Part shown: in pieces, positions 7,741 through 16,520 of the stretch | How the letters are laid out: the number at the start of each line of letters is the position of its first letter | Numbering within the stretch: the stretch's first letter is position 1 | From: Rheinheimera sp. 4Y26 | GTDB lineage: Bacteria > Pseudomonadota > Gammaproteobacteria > Enterobacterales > Alteromonadaceae | DNA length: 64,000 nucleotides | Assembly (NCBI RefSeq): GCF_025245835.1 | Contig: NZ_JAOBWS010000004.1 | Coordinates: 1-64,000, forward strand | Direction of reading: 5' to 3' | Notes under the pieces: model-generated | Databases searched by the model: none | Told to the model about the DNA's origin: nothing | Seen by the model: the letters and a program-made list of their open reading frames with translations, nothing else | Position numbers and translations under genes: made by a program

Positions 7741-8760
7741 ATGAGTAAATTAACGCTGAAAAGTGTGGCAAAAACGCTGGGTGTGTCGACGGCCACCATT
7801 TCCAATGCCTTTAACAGGCCCGATCAGCTGTCTGTTGTGCTTAGAGAAAAAATACTCAGCGCTTGTGCCGAGCTTGGATATTTTGGCCCAAACAAAGCAG
7901 CCCAGTCGTTGCGTACCGGTAGTTCAGGCATTGTGGCTGTGATTTTATCTGACTCGCTGGAATATATGGTCAGCGACCCTGTTGCCAGTCAGTTTTTACG
8001 AGGGGTCACCCGAGAGCTGGAGCGGCATAAACTGCATTTATTATTGTTTTCCGGCAGCAGTGCAAACTTAGAGGCGATTAGTGATTTTGTCGATGGTTTT
8101 ATTTGTTATGGCGCACCACGCAATCTGGGACTGATTGAACAATTAATACGCAGCCCAAAGCGGGTGTTAAGCGTTGATTTTGATTTGCCCGGCCGGCCCT
8201 CCGTCAATATCGACAATGAGCAGGCGGCCTATCAAAGTGCGCTTGCGGTGTTAAAGCCCACAGACACTGTTGCCATTTTAGGTTTGCGGCTGATTGACGC
8301 CCAAGACAGTCGTCCCGTGCTGCAAGCTCCGATGTGGGACAACCAAAGTTCGATTGCCCACCGCAGGCTGGATGGATATTTGCGAGCCATGGCCGAGTGC
8401 GGTGTAACACTGCGGCCCGAATATCTCTGGCACTTGCCCGAAAGTAATCAGCATTATGGCCAGCTTGCTGCCAAAGCGGTGTTGGCATTAGAACCCAGAC
8501 CCACTGTGCTGCTGTGTATGAGTGATTTAATTGCACTCAGTGCCATGCGCGAAGCGTTACAACAAGGTATTGCGATCCCGGATCAGCTCAGAGTGGTTGG
8601 GTTTGATGGCATTGAAGAAACTTTACGCTATCACCCGACTTTGAGCACTGTCTGGCAGTTCAGCGATGCCAAGGGCCAGGCCGCGGTGCGGGCATTTTTG
8701 TCCGGTGATGATAGCCCCCAGCTGTTACCTTACGAGCTCAGGCTGGGGGAGAGCAGTTAA
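7741..8760 (+). CDS. scrR: LacI family transcriptional regulator of sucrose genes
   Basis: The 339-residue protein begins with the LacI helix-turn-helix (LTLKSVAKTLGVSTATISNAF, a stretch around residues 4-24) and hinge, followed by a periplasmic-binding-protein-like sensor domain with VDGFICYG and VVGFDGIEE motifs. It sits inside the sucrose locus, divergent from scrK. Three related palindromes stand before scrK/scrR, scrP/scrT and the TonB receptor, so it most likely represses all of them until sucrose or a derivative binds. The name is by context; the family is clear. The next gene, scrP, converges on it 38 bp downstream. Confidence 0.88.
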   Translation: MSKLTLKSVAKTLGVSTATISNAFNRPDQLSVVLREKILSACAELGYFGPNKAAQSLRTGSSGIVAVILSDSLEYMVSDPVASQFLRGVTRELERHKLHLLLFSGSSANLEAISDFVDGFICYGAPRNLGLIEQLIRSPKRVLSVDFDLPGRPSVNIDNEQAAYQSALAVLKPTDTVAILGLRLIDAQDSRPVLQAPMWDNQSSIAHRRLDGYLRAMAECGVTLRPEYLWHLPESNQHYGQLAAKAVLALEPRPTVLLCMSDLIALSAMREALQQGIAIPDQLRVVGFDGIEETLRYHPTLSTVWQFSDAKGQAAVRAFLSGDDSPQLLPYELRLGESS

Positions 8761-8797
8761 TTTGTGGGCAGGCTTTGCCACCGAGACAGCTGGCTTG

Positions 8798-10285
8798 TTA
8801 CGCCAGCAAATCGGCAAGGGGCAGTTGCTGTGGCGCTTGTCCCTGATGTTGCCAGGCGATCGTGGCCGTCATGTTATCCAGTGTCAGGCTTAAACTGGCC
8901 CGATGACCGCCGTGCTGCCAGTTCAGCTGATACAGGTCGGGCGCTAAAGTCTGGCTAAAGTCACCCTCAAAAGCTTTCAGGGTTCGGCGCAGTTTGATGA
9001 GTTTTATTAGAGCTTGCACCACTGGTTTTTGCAGTGCCTGCTGCAGGCTGGTCTCATCAAAATACGGCCTGTTAATGTCACGGCCAACCGCGGTTTGCTT
9101 TAACAGTGCAACGTCATTTTCCGCCGCCAGCAGTCCGCCATAATAAATCTGGCTGATGCCAGGGCAAAACAGCTGAATAGCGCGCGCCAGCAGATAGTGC
9201 TGATTGTTACGGCCCAGTGCATCATAAAAACTGCAATTGACCTGATACAAATCAACGTTATTGGCAGCATTGCCTGTTGCCAGTTTTGAGCTGCCGCAGC
9301 TGTTGTGATGGATTTTTTCGACCAGACTATCCAGCTCCGGATCGGTGAGAAGTCCGGGCTCGCCCTGATAATCGGCAGCGTCAACAATGCCAATGCCGTC
9401 ATGGGTGTCGAGCACGGTAATACAATTGCGTGGCGCTATATCAAGCCAGGTTTTTAATGCCTGAGCGTTGCCGCTGAAAATTGTATGCAATACCAGGGGG
9501 GGCAGCGCAAAGTCGTAGACCATGTCACAGCGTTTGGCGATTTCTATCTGCGTTTTATGGTAACCATGAATTTCAACCAGGCAGGTCATGCCACGCGCCT
9601 TGGCTTGTTTTGACAGTTTTTCAATAAATTCAAAGGTTTCAGGCAGCATAAAACAACTGCTGCCGGCTTTTTTAATGGCATAACCAGCCGCGTCCAACCG
9701 GATATATTTAACACCATGGTCGGTAAAACGCTGCAAAATGGCCTGCAGGTAAGCTTCACCCTGAGCGGAAGTTACATCGATATCAATCTGATTGGCGGTA
9801 AAAGTGGTCCAGAATGCTTTGGTGTCACCATTGGCTAAGCGAATATCGGTAAAGCAGGGGGTTGGCCTTGGCCGGTAAATGGCATCGAGCTGAGCCTGAT
9901 CCGGCTGCTGACCAAACACTTTGTCACGGGTTAAAAACAGTGGCCAGTAGGGGGAGCTTTCGCCTTGTTGCAGGACATCCAGAAATTGCGGTGACTGCGC
10001 CGACATATGATTAACAATCATATCCGCCATAATGGGGTAATCGGCCGCCAGACGTTCAATATCAGCCCAGCTACCTAAGCGGCTGTCCACTGCGGTATGG
10101 TCTGTCGGGTCAAAGCCTGCGTCTTCACCGTCAATAGGCGGGTAAAACGGCAGCAAATGCACAGCATCAAACAAGCCGGCCAGTTGCCCCTGAAGTAGCC
10201 TGTGTAAATCTGTTATTTTTCCGCCACTTAATCTATCAACATAGGTGATTAACTGGATCTGGTTGGTCTGTACAGCATGGGTCAT
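8798..10285 (-). CDS. scrP: Sucrose phosphorylase (GH13_18)
   Basis: The 495-residue enzyme closely resembles bifidobacterial sucrose phosphorylase: QLITYVDRL near the N-terminus, AGFDPTDHT, IYRPRP, nucleophile Asp198 in IRLDAAGY, acid/base Glu238 in CLVEIH and Asp296 in LDTHDG. It converts sucrose and phosphate to glucose 1-phosphate and fructose in the cytoplasm, saving ATP. The ATG at 10285 is chosen over a longer frame from 10360 because AGGAAG precedes it and the longer version would code through the operator at 10314-10327. It is divergent from the MFS permease. A 6'-phosphate-specific variant is possible but fits poorly with a non-PTS permease. Confidence 0.92.
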   Translation of the reverse strand: MTHAVQTNQIQLITYVDRLSGGKITDLHRLLQGQLAGLFDAVHLLPFYPPIDGEDAGFDPTDHTAVDSRLGSWADIERLAADYPIMADMIVNHMSAQSPQFLDVLQQGESSPYWPLFLTRDKVFGQQPDQAQLDAIYRPRPTPCFTDIRLANGDTKAFWTTFTANQIDIDVTSAQGEAYLQAILQRFTDHGVKYIRLDAAGYAIKKAGSSCFMLPETFEFIEKLSKQAKARGMTCLVEIHGYHKTQIEIAKRCDMVYDFALPPLVLHTIFSGNAQALKTWLDIAPRNCITVLDTHDGIGIVDAADYQGEPGLLTDPELDSLVEKIHHNSCGSSKLATGNAANNVDLYQVNCSFYDALGRNNQHYLLARAIQLFCPGISQIYYGGLLAAENDVALLKQTAVGRDINRPYFDETSLQQALQKPVVQALIKLIKLRRTLKAFEGDFSQTLAPDLYQLNWQHGGHRASLSLTLDNMTATIAWQHQGQAPQQLPLADLLA

Positions 10286-10313
10286 TGTGCGCTTCCTAAA
10301 AAAATATTTGCAT

Positions 10314-10327
10314 CTTAAACGATTAAG
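10314..10327. promoter_or_regulatory. LacI-type operator 2 (scrP/scrT divergent region)
   Basis: CTTAAACGATTAAG, extended by AT on both sides, has the central CG typical of LacI-family operators and is 29 bp upstream of scrP. The identical 14-mer occurs at 11790. Confidence 0.85.
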
Positions 10328-10463
10328 ATATAGCTTTAAGCCAGCACGCAACTTTGTCAAGCCCCGAGGGAATAATTACAGGGCGAAGGTACAAAGCACT
10401 GTCACCAGGCGTCTAAACCGGATGGGGAATGAAGGCCAGCCTGCTGTAACCACGGGGAATAAA

Positions 10464-11741
10464 ATGCAGACAAGTAAAACGCATGGGGTCGCTGTTTCTG
10501 CCGATGGCACCCTTGATGCAACACAACAGGCGACACAACAGGCGACAGAACAGATGCAGCGCCAGGTGCGCTGGATGACTTATCTGATGTTTTTTGTTTT
10601 TGCCATGACCACAGACGCAGTTGGCGTCATTATTCCTCAGGCCATGGCGCAATACCAACTGAGCTTATTTCAGGCCAGTGCTTTTCATTACGTTCCTATG
10701 GTGGCCATTGGCCTGGCCGGACTGTTCCTTGGGCGGCTGGCAGATAAATTGGGGCGCAAAAGTCTGATTATCGTGGGTCTGAGTTTGTATGCTGGCGCTT
10801 GTTATGCTTTTACTGCCGGCGACAATGCGCTGTTTTTTATCCTGCTGATGGGCATTTGTGGTTTGGCAATCGGCATCTTTAAAACGGCTGCTTTGGCCCT
10901 TATCGGCGATATCAGCCCTGACAGCTTAAGCCACACCAGAACCATGAATAAAGTGGAAGGTTTTTTTGCACTCGGCGCTATCGCAGGTCCTGCATTAGTG
11001 ACAGTAATGATTGCTGCTTCAATACACTGGAAACAGTTATATCTGGTTGCCGGCTTGTTGTGCACTGTACTGGTCATTATGGCGGCCAGATTGCCATATC
11101 CGCCTTATCAGGCCGCTGCCGAACAGGTTTCGCTGCGTCAGTCACTGGCTTTATTAAAAGATCGCTACGCACTGGGTTTTTCCCTGGCCATTGCACTTTA
11201 TGTGGGCTGTGAAGTGGCTATTTTTGTCTGGTTGCCGACTCTGCTGGCCGATTATCAAGGCAGTTTTGCTGTTGTTGCGACGCATGCCATCACGCTGTTT
11301 TTTATGCTTCGTGCCGCCGGGCGTTTTGTCGCCGGACTTATCCTGCAACATTTTTGCTGGAGCAGTGTGATGGCAAGCTGCACCCTGGCCATCTTTGCCT
11401 GTTTTTTCTTTAGTATGCTCGGCGGTAAAGCGGTTGCACTTTGGTTAATGCCGCTGTCCGGTCTTTTTATGTCAATGATTTACCCCACGTTAAATTCCAA
11501 AGGCATCAGCTGTTTTGGCCGTCAGCAACACGGTGCTGTTGCCGGTTTGATCCTGGCATTTACTGCCTTATCAGCAGCGCTGGCACCTGCGCTGATGGCG
11601 CTTATCGGAGATTTAGCGGCCGATGTCAGTGCCGGTTTTTATCTTGCCACTGTTTTTTCGGCATTGCTTGCGGCGGCCATGCTTTACAACTACCTGGCAC
11701 AACCGGCCAAACGCCGGCTCGATTACCGCCGGCAATCATAA
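10464..11741 (+). CDS. scrT: MFS sugar permease, probable sucrose importer
   Basis: The 425-residue transporter has about 12 hydrophobic segments and an MFS motif A (GRLADKLGRKS) after the second. The start at 10464 (ATG preceded by GGGGAA) is chosen over a frame that extends to 10245, since that extension runs through the divergent promoter region and the scrP start; an ATG at 10422 is an alternative. Its position between scrP and the TonB receptor, behind a LacI-type site, implies inner-membrane sucrose uptake. Substrate is inferred. The 35 or so residues before TM1 contain an ATQQATQQATE repeat. Confidence 0.8.
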   Translation: MQTSKTHGVAVSADGTLDATQQATQQATEQMQRQVRWMTYLMFFVFAMTTDAVGVIIPQAMAQYQLSLFQASAFHYVPMVAIGLAGLFLGRLADKLGRKSLIIVGLSLYAGACYAFTAGDNALFFILLMGICGLAIGIFKTAALALIGDISPDSLSHTRTMNKVEGFFALGAIAGPALVTVMIAASIHWKQLYLVAGLLCTVLVIMAARLPYPPYQAAAEQVSLRQSLALLKDRYALGFSLAIALYVGCEVAIFVWLPTLLADYQGSFAVVATHAITLFFMLRAAGRFVAGLILQHFCWSSVMASCTLAIFACFFFSMLGGKAVALWLMPLSGLFMSMIYPTLNSKGISCFGRQQHGAVAGLILAFTALSAALAPALMALIGDLAADVSAGFYLATVFSALLAAAMLYNYLAQPAKRRLDYRRQS

Positions 11742-11789
11742 CCTGATACCTAAAATGATAAGTCAGATCGATGTTGTCGGTTTAATAGA

Positions 11790-11803
11790 CTTAAACGATT
11801 AAG
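11790..11803. promoter_or_regulatory. LacI-type operator 3 (upstream of TonB-dependent receptor)
   Basis: The same CTTAAACGATTAAG 14-mer as at 10314, here flanked by A and T to give a 16-bp near-palindrome, lies 60 bp before the receptor start. Confidence 0.85.
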
Positions 11804-11862
11804 TTTTTAATAAAAGAGCTGTCCAGTCAAAGAGATAGCACAATCAACACGGGAGCTAGACG

Positions 11863-14304
11863 ATGAAAATACAACAGATAAAACCTGCTTATCTTGCGCT
11901 GGCGGTCAGCCTGGCCCTGGGCAGTGGTTATGCACAGGCACAACAGAATGAGTCAAAGGCACAGCCTGCCGATGACAGTAAAACTCAGTCTGAGCCTGCA
12001 GCCGGTGCAGGCCTTGATTTTGAGCGTATTGTGGTGACAGGCGCTGTTGCCCGTAAACAAACTGTGATGCAATCAAGCGTCTCGGTCAGCACTTTAACGC
12101 CCACTGATATTGAAGTGGCAACCCCACGCAGCACGGCGGAGATTTTCCGTATGTTGCCTGGCGTGCGCAGTGAATCGACCGGCGGTGAAGGCAATGCCAA
12201 TATTGCCGTGCGCGGTTTACCTGTTGCATCGGGCGGTGCCAAGTTCTTAGCACTGCAGGAAGATGGTTTGCCTGTACTGCAATTTGGCGATATCGCCTTT
12301 GGGAATGCCGATATCTTTTTGCGATCTGACGCCACCTTAGCCCGTCTGGATGTGATCCGGGGTGGGTCAGCCAGCACAGCCGCCAGCAATTCACCCGGCG
12401 GTATTATTAATTTTGTCAGTAAAACCGGTGAAAACGAAGGCGGCAGTATCGCCTTAACCAATGGCCTGAATTACGACACTTTGCGCACCGACTTTGAATA
12501 TGGTGGTGATATCAATGCAGAAACCCGCTTTCATATCGGTGGTTTTGTCCGGCAGGGCGAAGGTGTAAGGGATCCGGGTTATCAGGGCGAAAGCGGTTAT
12601 CAGCTCAAAGCCAACCTGACCCGCGAATTTGACAGCGGTTATGTACGGTTATATCTGAAACACCTGAACGACAAAGCCGCCAGTTACATGCCAATGCCGA
12701 TGCTGGCGGATGGCAGCTCGGTTGCCGGTTTTGATGCAAAGCGTGACACTTTACAGTCGGCCTATTTAACCCAAACTGTGCGCCTTAACGGCGATAATCA
12801 AATATCCCGCGGTGATGTGCGTGACGGTATGAACCCACAGGTGAACAGTGTGGGTGCTGAAGCTGTGTTTGAGTTGCCGGAAGGCTGGACCATGGAAAAC
12901 CGCTTTCGTTTAAGCGATATCAGCGGCAATTTTATCACCCTGTTCCCGGCAGAAGTTGGCGATAGTCAACAAATGGCAAACAGTATTGCAGGCGCTGGGG
13001 CAGCACTGAGTTACGCTGTGGGGCCAAATGCGGGTCAGGCCTATAACGCAAAAAATGCCATGCGTATTCATACTTTTGATGTTGAGCTCAATGACTTTGG
13101 TTCTATCGTCAATGATCTGAAATTGTCCCGCAGCTTTGGCGATGTGGATGTTAACCTTGGGTATTATGTTGCCGACCAGAACATCAGTATGTCCTGGTTG
13201 TGGAACAGTTATCTGATGGCACTCAAAGGGGACAATGCTGAGCTTTTGAATGTGACTGCTGCCGATGGCACCGCGTTTTCCGAACAAGGTTTAGTCGCTT
13301 ATGGCGTGCCCTATTGGGGCAATTGTTGTCAGCGTAATTACGATACCAGCTACAGCATAAAAGCGCCTTATGCCGGTTTGAGCTGGGCTTTTGGCAGCTT
13401 GTCACTGGACGCCAGTGTGCGTCGTGATAATGGTGATGCGTCCGGCACTTATGCTGGCGCTGCACAAAGTGCACGGGATATGAATAACGACGGCGTAATC
13501 AGCCGTGTTGAGCAAAGTGTGTCCGGTATCAATCTGGCCCAGCCAAACCTGGTCAACTATAGCTGGGGTTATAACTCCTATTCCGCCGGCGCCAACTATC
13601 AGCTTGAGACAGACTGGGCGCTGTTTGCCCGTGTCAGTCAGGGTGGCCGTGCCAATGCGGATCGTTTGTTATTCGGCAAGGTAAATGCCGATGGCAGCGT
13701 GGCCAAAGAAGATGCCGTTGATGAAGTGACTCAGTATGAATTTGGCAGTAAAAGCCGTCATGGTGATTTAAATCTGTTTGCGACGGCCTTTTACGCCGAA
13801 ACCGAAGAGCAGAATTTTGAAGCGACCAGCCAGCGCTTTTTTGATCGGGTTTATCAGGCGCAAGGCCTGGAGCTGGAGAGCAGCTACCGCTTAGGTGATT
13901 TGGAACTGCGCGGCTCTGTCACGCTGACCGATGCCGAAATCAGCAAAGATGCGTTAAATCCGGAGCTGGTCGGTAATAAACCACGGCGCCAGGCGGATCT
14001 GTTGTATAGCCTGCTGGCCCGTTATTACCTGGAAAAAGCCCAGCTGGGATTCAGCATTATTGGCAGCAGTGACGCTTATGCGCAGGATAATAACGACCTG
14101 AAGTTCAGTGGTTATGCGCAGGTCAACGCCTTTGCCAGCTACAATTTGGCGCAAAACCTTGATCTGTCAGTGAATATTAACAACCTCTTTGACAAAGTTG
14201 GTTTAACCGAAGCAGAAGAGGGCTCAGTGCCGGCCAACGGTATTATCCGTGCCCGTACTATTAATGGCCGTACCGCCTCACTGGGTTTGAAGTATCAGTT
14301 TTAA
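11863..14304 (+). CDS. TonB-dependent outer-membrane receptor, probable sucrose uptake
   Basis: The 813-residue protein starts with a Sec signal (AYLALAVSLALGSGYAQAQ, cleavage near residue 27). A TonB box-like ERIVVTG follows, then a plug domain (about 60-190, with MLPGVRSESTGG and IRGGSASTAASNSPGGIINF) and a beta-barrel ending in LGLKYQF with the terminal Phe expected for BamA-dependent insertion. TonB receptors of this group import oligosaccharides, and the operator and neighbours point to sucrose. It seems to be transcribed alone, from a promoter near operator 3 to the terminator at 14324. Substrate is inferred; the family is certain. Confidence 0.88.
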   Translation: MKIQQIKPAYLALAVSLALGSGYAQAQQNESKAQPADDSKTQSEPAAGAGLDFERIVVTGAVARKQTVMQSSVSVSTLTPTDIEVATPRSTAEIFRMLPGVRSESTGGEGNANIAVRGLPVASGGAKFLALQEDGLPVLQFGDIAFGNADIFLRSDATLARLDVIRGGSASTAASNSPGGIINFVSKTGENEGGSIALTNGLNYDTLRTDFEYGGDINAETRFHIGGFVRQGEGVRDPGYQGESGYQLKANLTREFDSGYVRLYLKHLNDKAASYMPMPMLADGSSVAGFDAKRDTLQSAYLTQTVRLNGDNQISRGDVRDGMNPQVNSVGAEAVFELPEGWTMENRFRLSDISGNFITLFPAEVGDSQQMANSIAGAGAALSYAVGPNAGQAYNAKNAMRIHTFDVELNDFGSIVNDLKLSRSFGDVDVNLGYYVADQNISMSWLWNSYLMALKGDNAELLNVTAADGTAFSEQGLVAYGVPYWGNCCQRNYDTSYSIKAPYAGLSWAFGSLSLDASVRRDNGDASGTYAGAAQSARDMNNDGVISRVEQSVSGINLAQPNLVNYSWGYNSYSAGANYQLETDWALFARVSQGGRANADRLLFGKVNADGSVAKEDAVDEVTQYEFGSKSRHGDLNLFATAFYAETEEQNFEATSQRFFDRVYQAQGLELESSYRLGDLELRGSVTLTDAEISKDALNPELVGNKPRRQADLLYSLLARYYLEKAQLGFSIIGSSDAYAQDNNDLKFSGYAQVNAFASYNLAQNLDLSVNINNLFDKVGLTEAEEGSVPANGIIRARTINGRTASLGLKYQF

Positions 14305-14323
14305 GTCTGTAAGTTTTAATTAA

Positions 14324-14353
14324 AAATACCCCGCACTGGCGGGGTATTTTTTT
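14324..14353 (+). terminator. Terminator of the TonB receptor gene
   Basis: A GC-rich stem (ATACCCCGC paired with GCGGGGTAT around an ACTG loop) is followed by a run of seven T, about 20 bp after the stop codon. Confidence 0.9.
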
Positions 14354-14764
14354 AACTGGCGAGCAAGTATGAAGAGTTAGCATCTGCATCCAACGGATAT
14401 TTGCATTTAATTTCCCACCTCATTACAACCTGTCCTCACCACCTGTTGCAGGTGAATCACACCACCACGTTTATGCAAAGTACCACTTCGTCGAAAAGTG
14501 GCTTTGTACCAGGAGTTGCCATGAGTTTGTGATGCAGTTAACGTCCGCTTTGACCTTAAAGCGGACATTGCTAAGACCGAATGAACCGCAGCTCTCGAAA
14601 GATTCGAAACATTAAAACATTGCCAACAGGTTAACAATACGTGCATTATTCAGCTCAATTTTTAGTTGATAATCAATATATAAAGTATCAGTACGACGGA
14701 TGCACACCGTTTAAAACCGGTGAATCTTGGTTGCAAATGTTGGTATGACGACCCTACCTACTGC
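14354..14764. other. Non-coding stretch with a 9-bp hairpin
   Basis: No convincing gene is seen. GTCCGCTTT (14543-14551) and AAAGCGGAC (14558-14566) form a perfect 9-bp stem. A second, less perfect inverted repeat lies near 14480-14515. From about 14640 the composition turns AT-rich, and at 14746 a stop codon precedes the frame that enters the first toxin-module core. This stretch marks the left margin of the accessory segment. Confidence 0.5.
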
Positions 14765-14803
14765 ATGCATTTGGCAATGCAATTGGTAACTCGATAGTTT
14801 CGT
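14765..14803 (+). repeat. Toxin-module core sequence, copy 1
   Basis: ATGCATTTGGCAATGC and the following 23 bases encode (H)AFGNAIGNSIVSS in frame with the downstream reading frame. The same core recurs at 16482 and 18138. A stop at 14746-14748 and no start codon upstream show that this is a fragment of a formerly longer gene. Confidence 0.8.
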
Positions 14804-14805
14804 CA

Positions 14806-15930
14806 ATGATGCCAGCCACACCGCAGCAAGCGGAAAAGAAAGCAGAAGTTGCAGCAGAGCAAGCCAAACGCCGTGGAGCTTCACCGAGGCAAGTTGAAGC
14901 CATCAAGCTTGAAACTTACGCCCGAGAGCGGGGCGCTGTGGTTGAACCTGTCACGACCACTGCGGATGGTCGCAGTACCAGTGTGACATTACGCGGTGAA
15001 GAGCATACCGGCTTTAGGTTATCCAATGGCAAAGACACAGCGCTGATTGATTACAGTGCCGGTCTGGATGCGGTATCGGACTTCCTTGGCGACAGCCCGG
15101 CACGGGATTTAAGCATGCAGTATGCGGCACAAGTGATGACTATCCAGCAGAAATCCCAACAGGCATTTGACGATGGTTATAACCGTGGTTTTGTAAGTTC
15201 GGTACGTTCTGGAGTTAGAGCGCAGCAACAGCAACAACTGCAAACGTCACGTCAACTCGATGTAATTAACCAGCAGCGATACAATGAAACAAAGAATGCG
15301 ATGTCATTTGGCGAAAAGGTGACGATGGCTGGGTTTAAGCACGGTGATTTTATTTTAACTGCACACATTGATGCGTTTACATTGCTCACGGATCCAAATG
15401 CAATATTTAAACTCGAAGAACGTACTGATAAAGTGATTAGCCAAGGATATCTGGCTAAAGGAGAAGAGCTTTCTTATCGAATGGCAAAGGAGATTTATGA
15501 TAGAGGCCTTGACGATTTTGTCCTCAGAGTCGATGGTCGTGTAATTGGAACAGTAGGTCCGATGGTCACACCATTTCCATTAGATAGTTTAAAAGTTCAT
15601 GGAAGTGTAGGTACGAGCCCAGCTGGTCGAATTTTTGACGGCGATTATGATTTCCTAGAAGGTAATGGCACACTGAATCAGACAATACCGAGTGGTGCTG
15701 GTCTGCTTGATTCTACTATCATATATAGTAGGAATCAGTTAAATCACATCGCGTACTCGCAGCATTCTCCTAACGGAAAACCTTATCATATTGAATATAC
15801 TTACAATGATAACGATTTAATGTATGGTAGGAAGAATTATGCTCCTTGGAAACTTGATGTTGATCCTTCATATGCTGATTCATATGCGTCTTATCTAACT
15901 AAGTATCCAAGAAATAAGGGGTTAAAGTGA
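14806..15930 (+). CDS. Displaced polymorphic-toxin C-terminal module 1, unknown activity
   Basis: This 374-codon frame continues the AFGNAIGNSIVS core. Its first part (about residues 1-60) is Ala/Glu/Lys-rich linker-like sequence, the middle (60-200) is Gln-rich and probably helical, and the last 170 residues are AT-rich in codon use and Tyr/Asn/Asp-rich, ending in a region with IFDGDYDFLEG and HIEYTYNDNDLMYG. I recognise no catalytic domain. No ribosome site precedes the ATG pair at 14806, so it may be silent unless recombined behind a full-length gene. The stop overlaps the next gene (GTGA). The toxin role is inferred from architecture: shared core, divergent tip, overlapping small partner and repetition of the arrangement. 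Confidence 0.55.
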   Translation: MMPATPQQAEKKAEVAAEQAKRRGASPRQVEAIKLETYARERGAVVEPVTTTADGRSTSVTLRGEEHTGFRLSNGKDTALIDYSAGLDAVSDFLGDSPARDLSMQYAAQVMTIQQKSQQAFDDGYNRGFVSSVRSGVRAQQQQQLQTSRQLDVINQQRYNETKNAMSFGEKVTMAGFKHGDFILTAHIDAFTLLTDPNAIFKLEERTDKVISQGYLAKGEELSYRMAKEIYDRGLDDFVLRVDGRVIGTVGPMVTPFPLDSLKVHGSVGTSPAGRIFDGDYDFLEGNGTLNQTIPSGAGLLDSTIIYSRNQLNHIAYSQHSPNGKPYHIEYTYNDNDLMYGRKNYAPWKLDVDPSYADSYASYLTKYPRNKGLK

Positions 15931-16424
15931 TAAAGTGCGTCAAAATGCTCATTGCCATCGCTGGGATTTTATTTTTTTTGTTTGTTTTCTTTGAAGATGA
16001 AATTAGGCTTGGTTGGGGGTACGATATAAAATACCGAGGAACAGGTGAGTGGTTTGTAAGTCGGTATGATAAGGTTGTTGTCGAGCCAGCGTTGTTTGAT
16101 TATCAGATTTTGTCTGGTTACCTTGTAGCGATTGGTTTGCCAACTCAAGATATAGTTTGCAATCATAAACCTATGAGAGTGTATATCGATAGTCCTGTTT
16201 ATTATGTTTTGAAGCTGGATGAAACAATTTTAAAAAGTTTTCTAAATAAGTCTGACTTTGATAAAACGCTTGGTGATTTGTTACTTAGCAAAGATGTAAA
16301 TTTAAATTACTCATTGTTGGATGACTTATTTCGATATGGTCATAGGTTGGATAGTAGTTCAGATTATTCTGAATGTTTAGATGGCTATAACTTGAGTGGA
16401 AAACAAGTTGTTACCAGCAAATAG
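15927..16424 (+). CDS. Candidate immunity protein 1, one N-terminal membrane segment
   Basis: A 165-residue protein starts at a GTG overlapping the end of the putative toxin by four bases. Residues about 7-22 (MLIAIAGILFFLFVFF) are strongly hydrophobic, followed by an acidic soluble domain, so it would be an inner-membrane protein with its bulk in the periplasm or a secreted protein. Codon use is clearly more AT-rich than in the core genes. No family is recognised. Position directly behind a toxin-like tip and ahead of a terminator makes an immunity role likely. The membrane anchor suggests the toxin acts at or across the inner membrane. Confidence 0.5.
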   Translation: MIKCVKMLIAIAGILFFLFVFFEDEIRLGWGYDIKYRGTGEWFVSRYDKVVVEPALFDYQILSGYLVAIGLPTQDIVCNHKPMRVYIDSPVYYVLKLDETILKSFLNKSDFDKTLGDLLLSKDVNLNYSLLDDLFRYGHRLDSSSDYSECLDGYNLSGKQVVTSK

Positions 16425-16447
16425 CTATAAATAATAATTCTGGATAG

Positions 16448-16475
16448 AACAAAGCCCCTATACTGGGGCTTTGTT
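16448..16475 (+). terminator. Terminator closing toxin module 1
   Basis: AACAAAGCCCC and GGGGCTTTGTT flank a short loop, giving an 11-bp stem directly before core copy 2. The T-rich 3' arm fits intrinsic termination. A similar GCCCC/GGGGC hairpin with TTTGTT precedes core copy 3. Confidence 0.8.
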
Positions 16476-16481
16476 CTATCC

Positions 16482-16520
16482 GATGCTTTTGGCAATGCGT
16501 TGGGGAACTCGATTGTCTCC
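16482..16520 (+). repeat. Toxin-module core sequence, copy 2
   Basis: GATGCTTTTGGCAATGCG and the next 21 bases encode DAFGNALGNSIVS and match copy 1 closely at both DNA and protein level. The core begins six bases after the preceding terminator stem. Confidence 0.85.

Noticed and set aside
10245-10463. Long N-terminus of the MFS permease
   Set aside because: It would code across the start of divergent scrP and the LacI operator; no ribosome site at its start.
11863-14304. Siderophore receptor
   Set aside because: TonB receptors of this size can import siderophores, but the LacI operator and neighbouring sucrose genes point to a sugar.
14407-14646. 79-codon minus-strand frame before the toxin array
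   Set aside because: It has no ribosome site and runs through the 9-bp hairpin and other inverted repeats; it looks like translated palindromic non-coding DNA.
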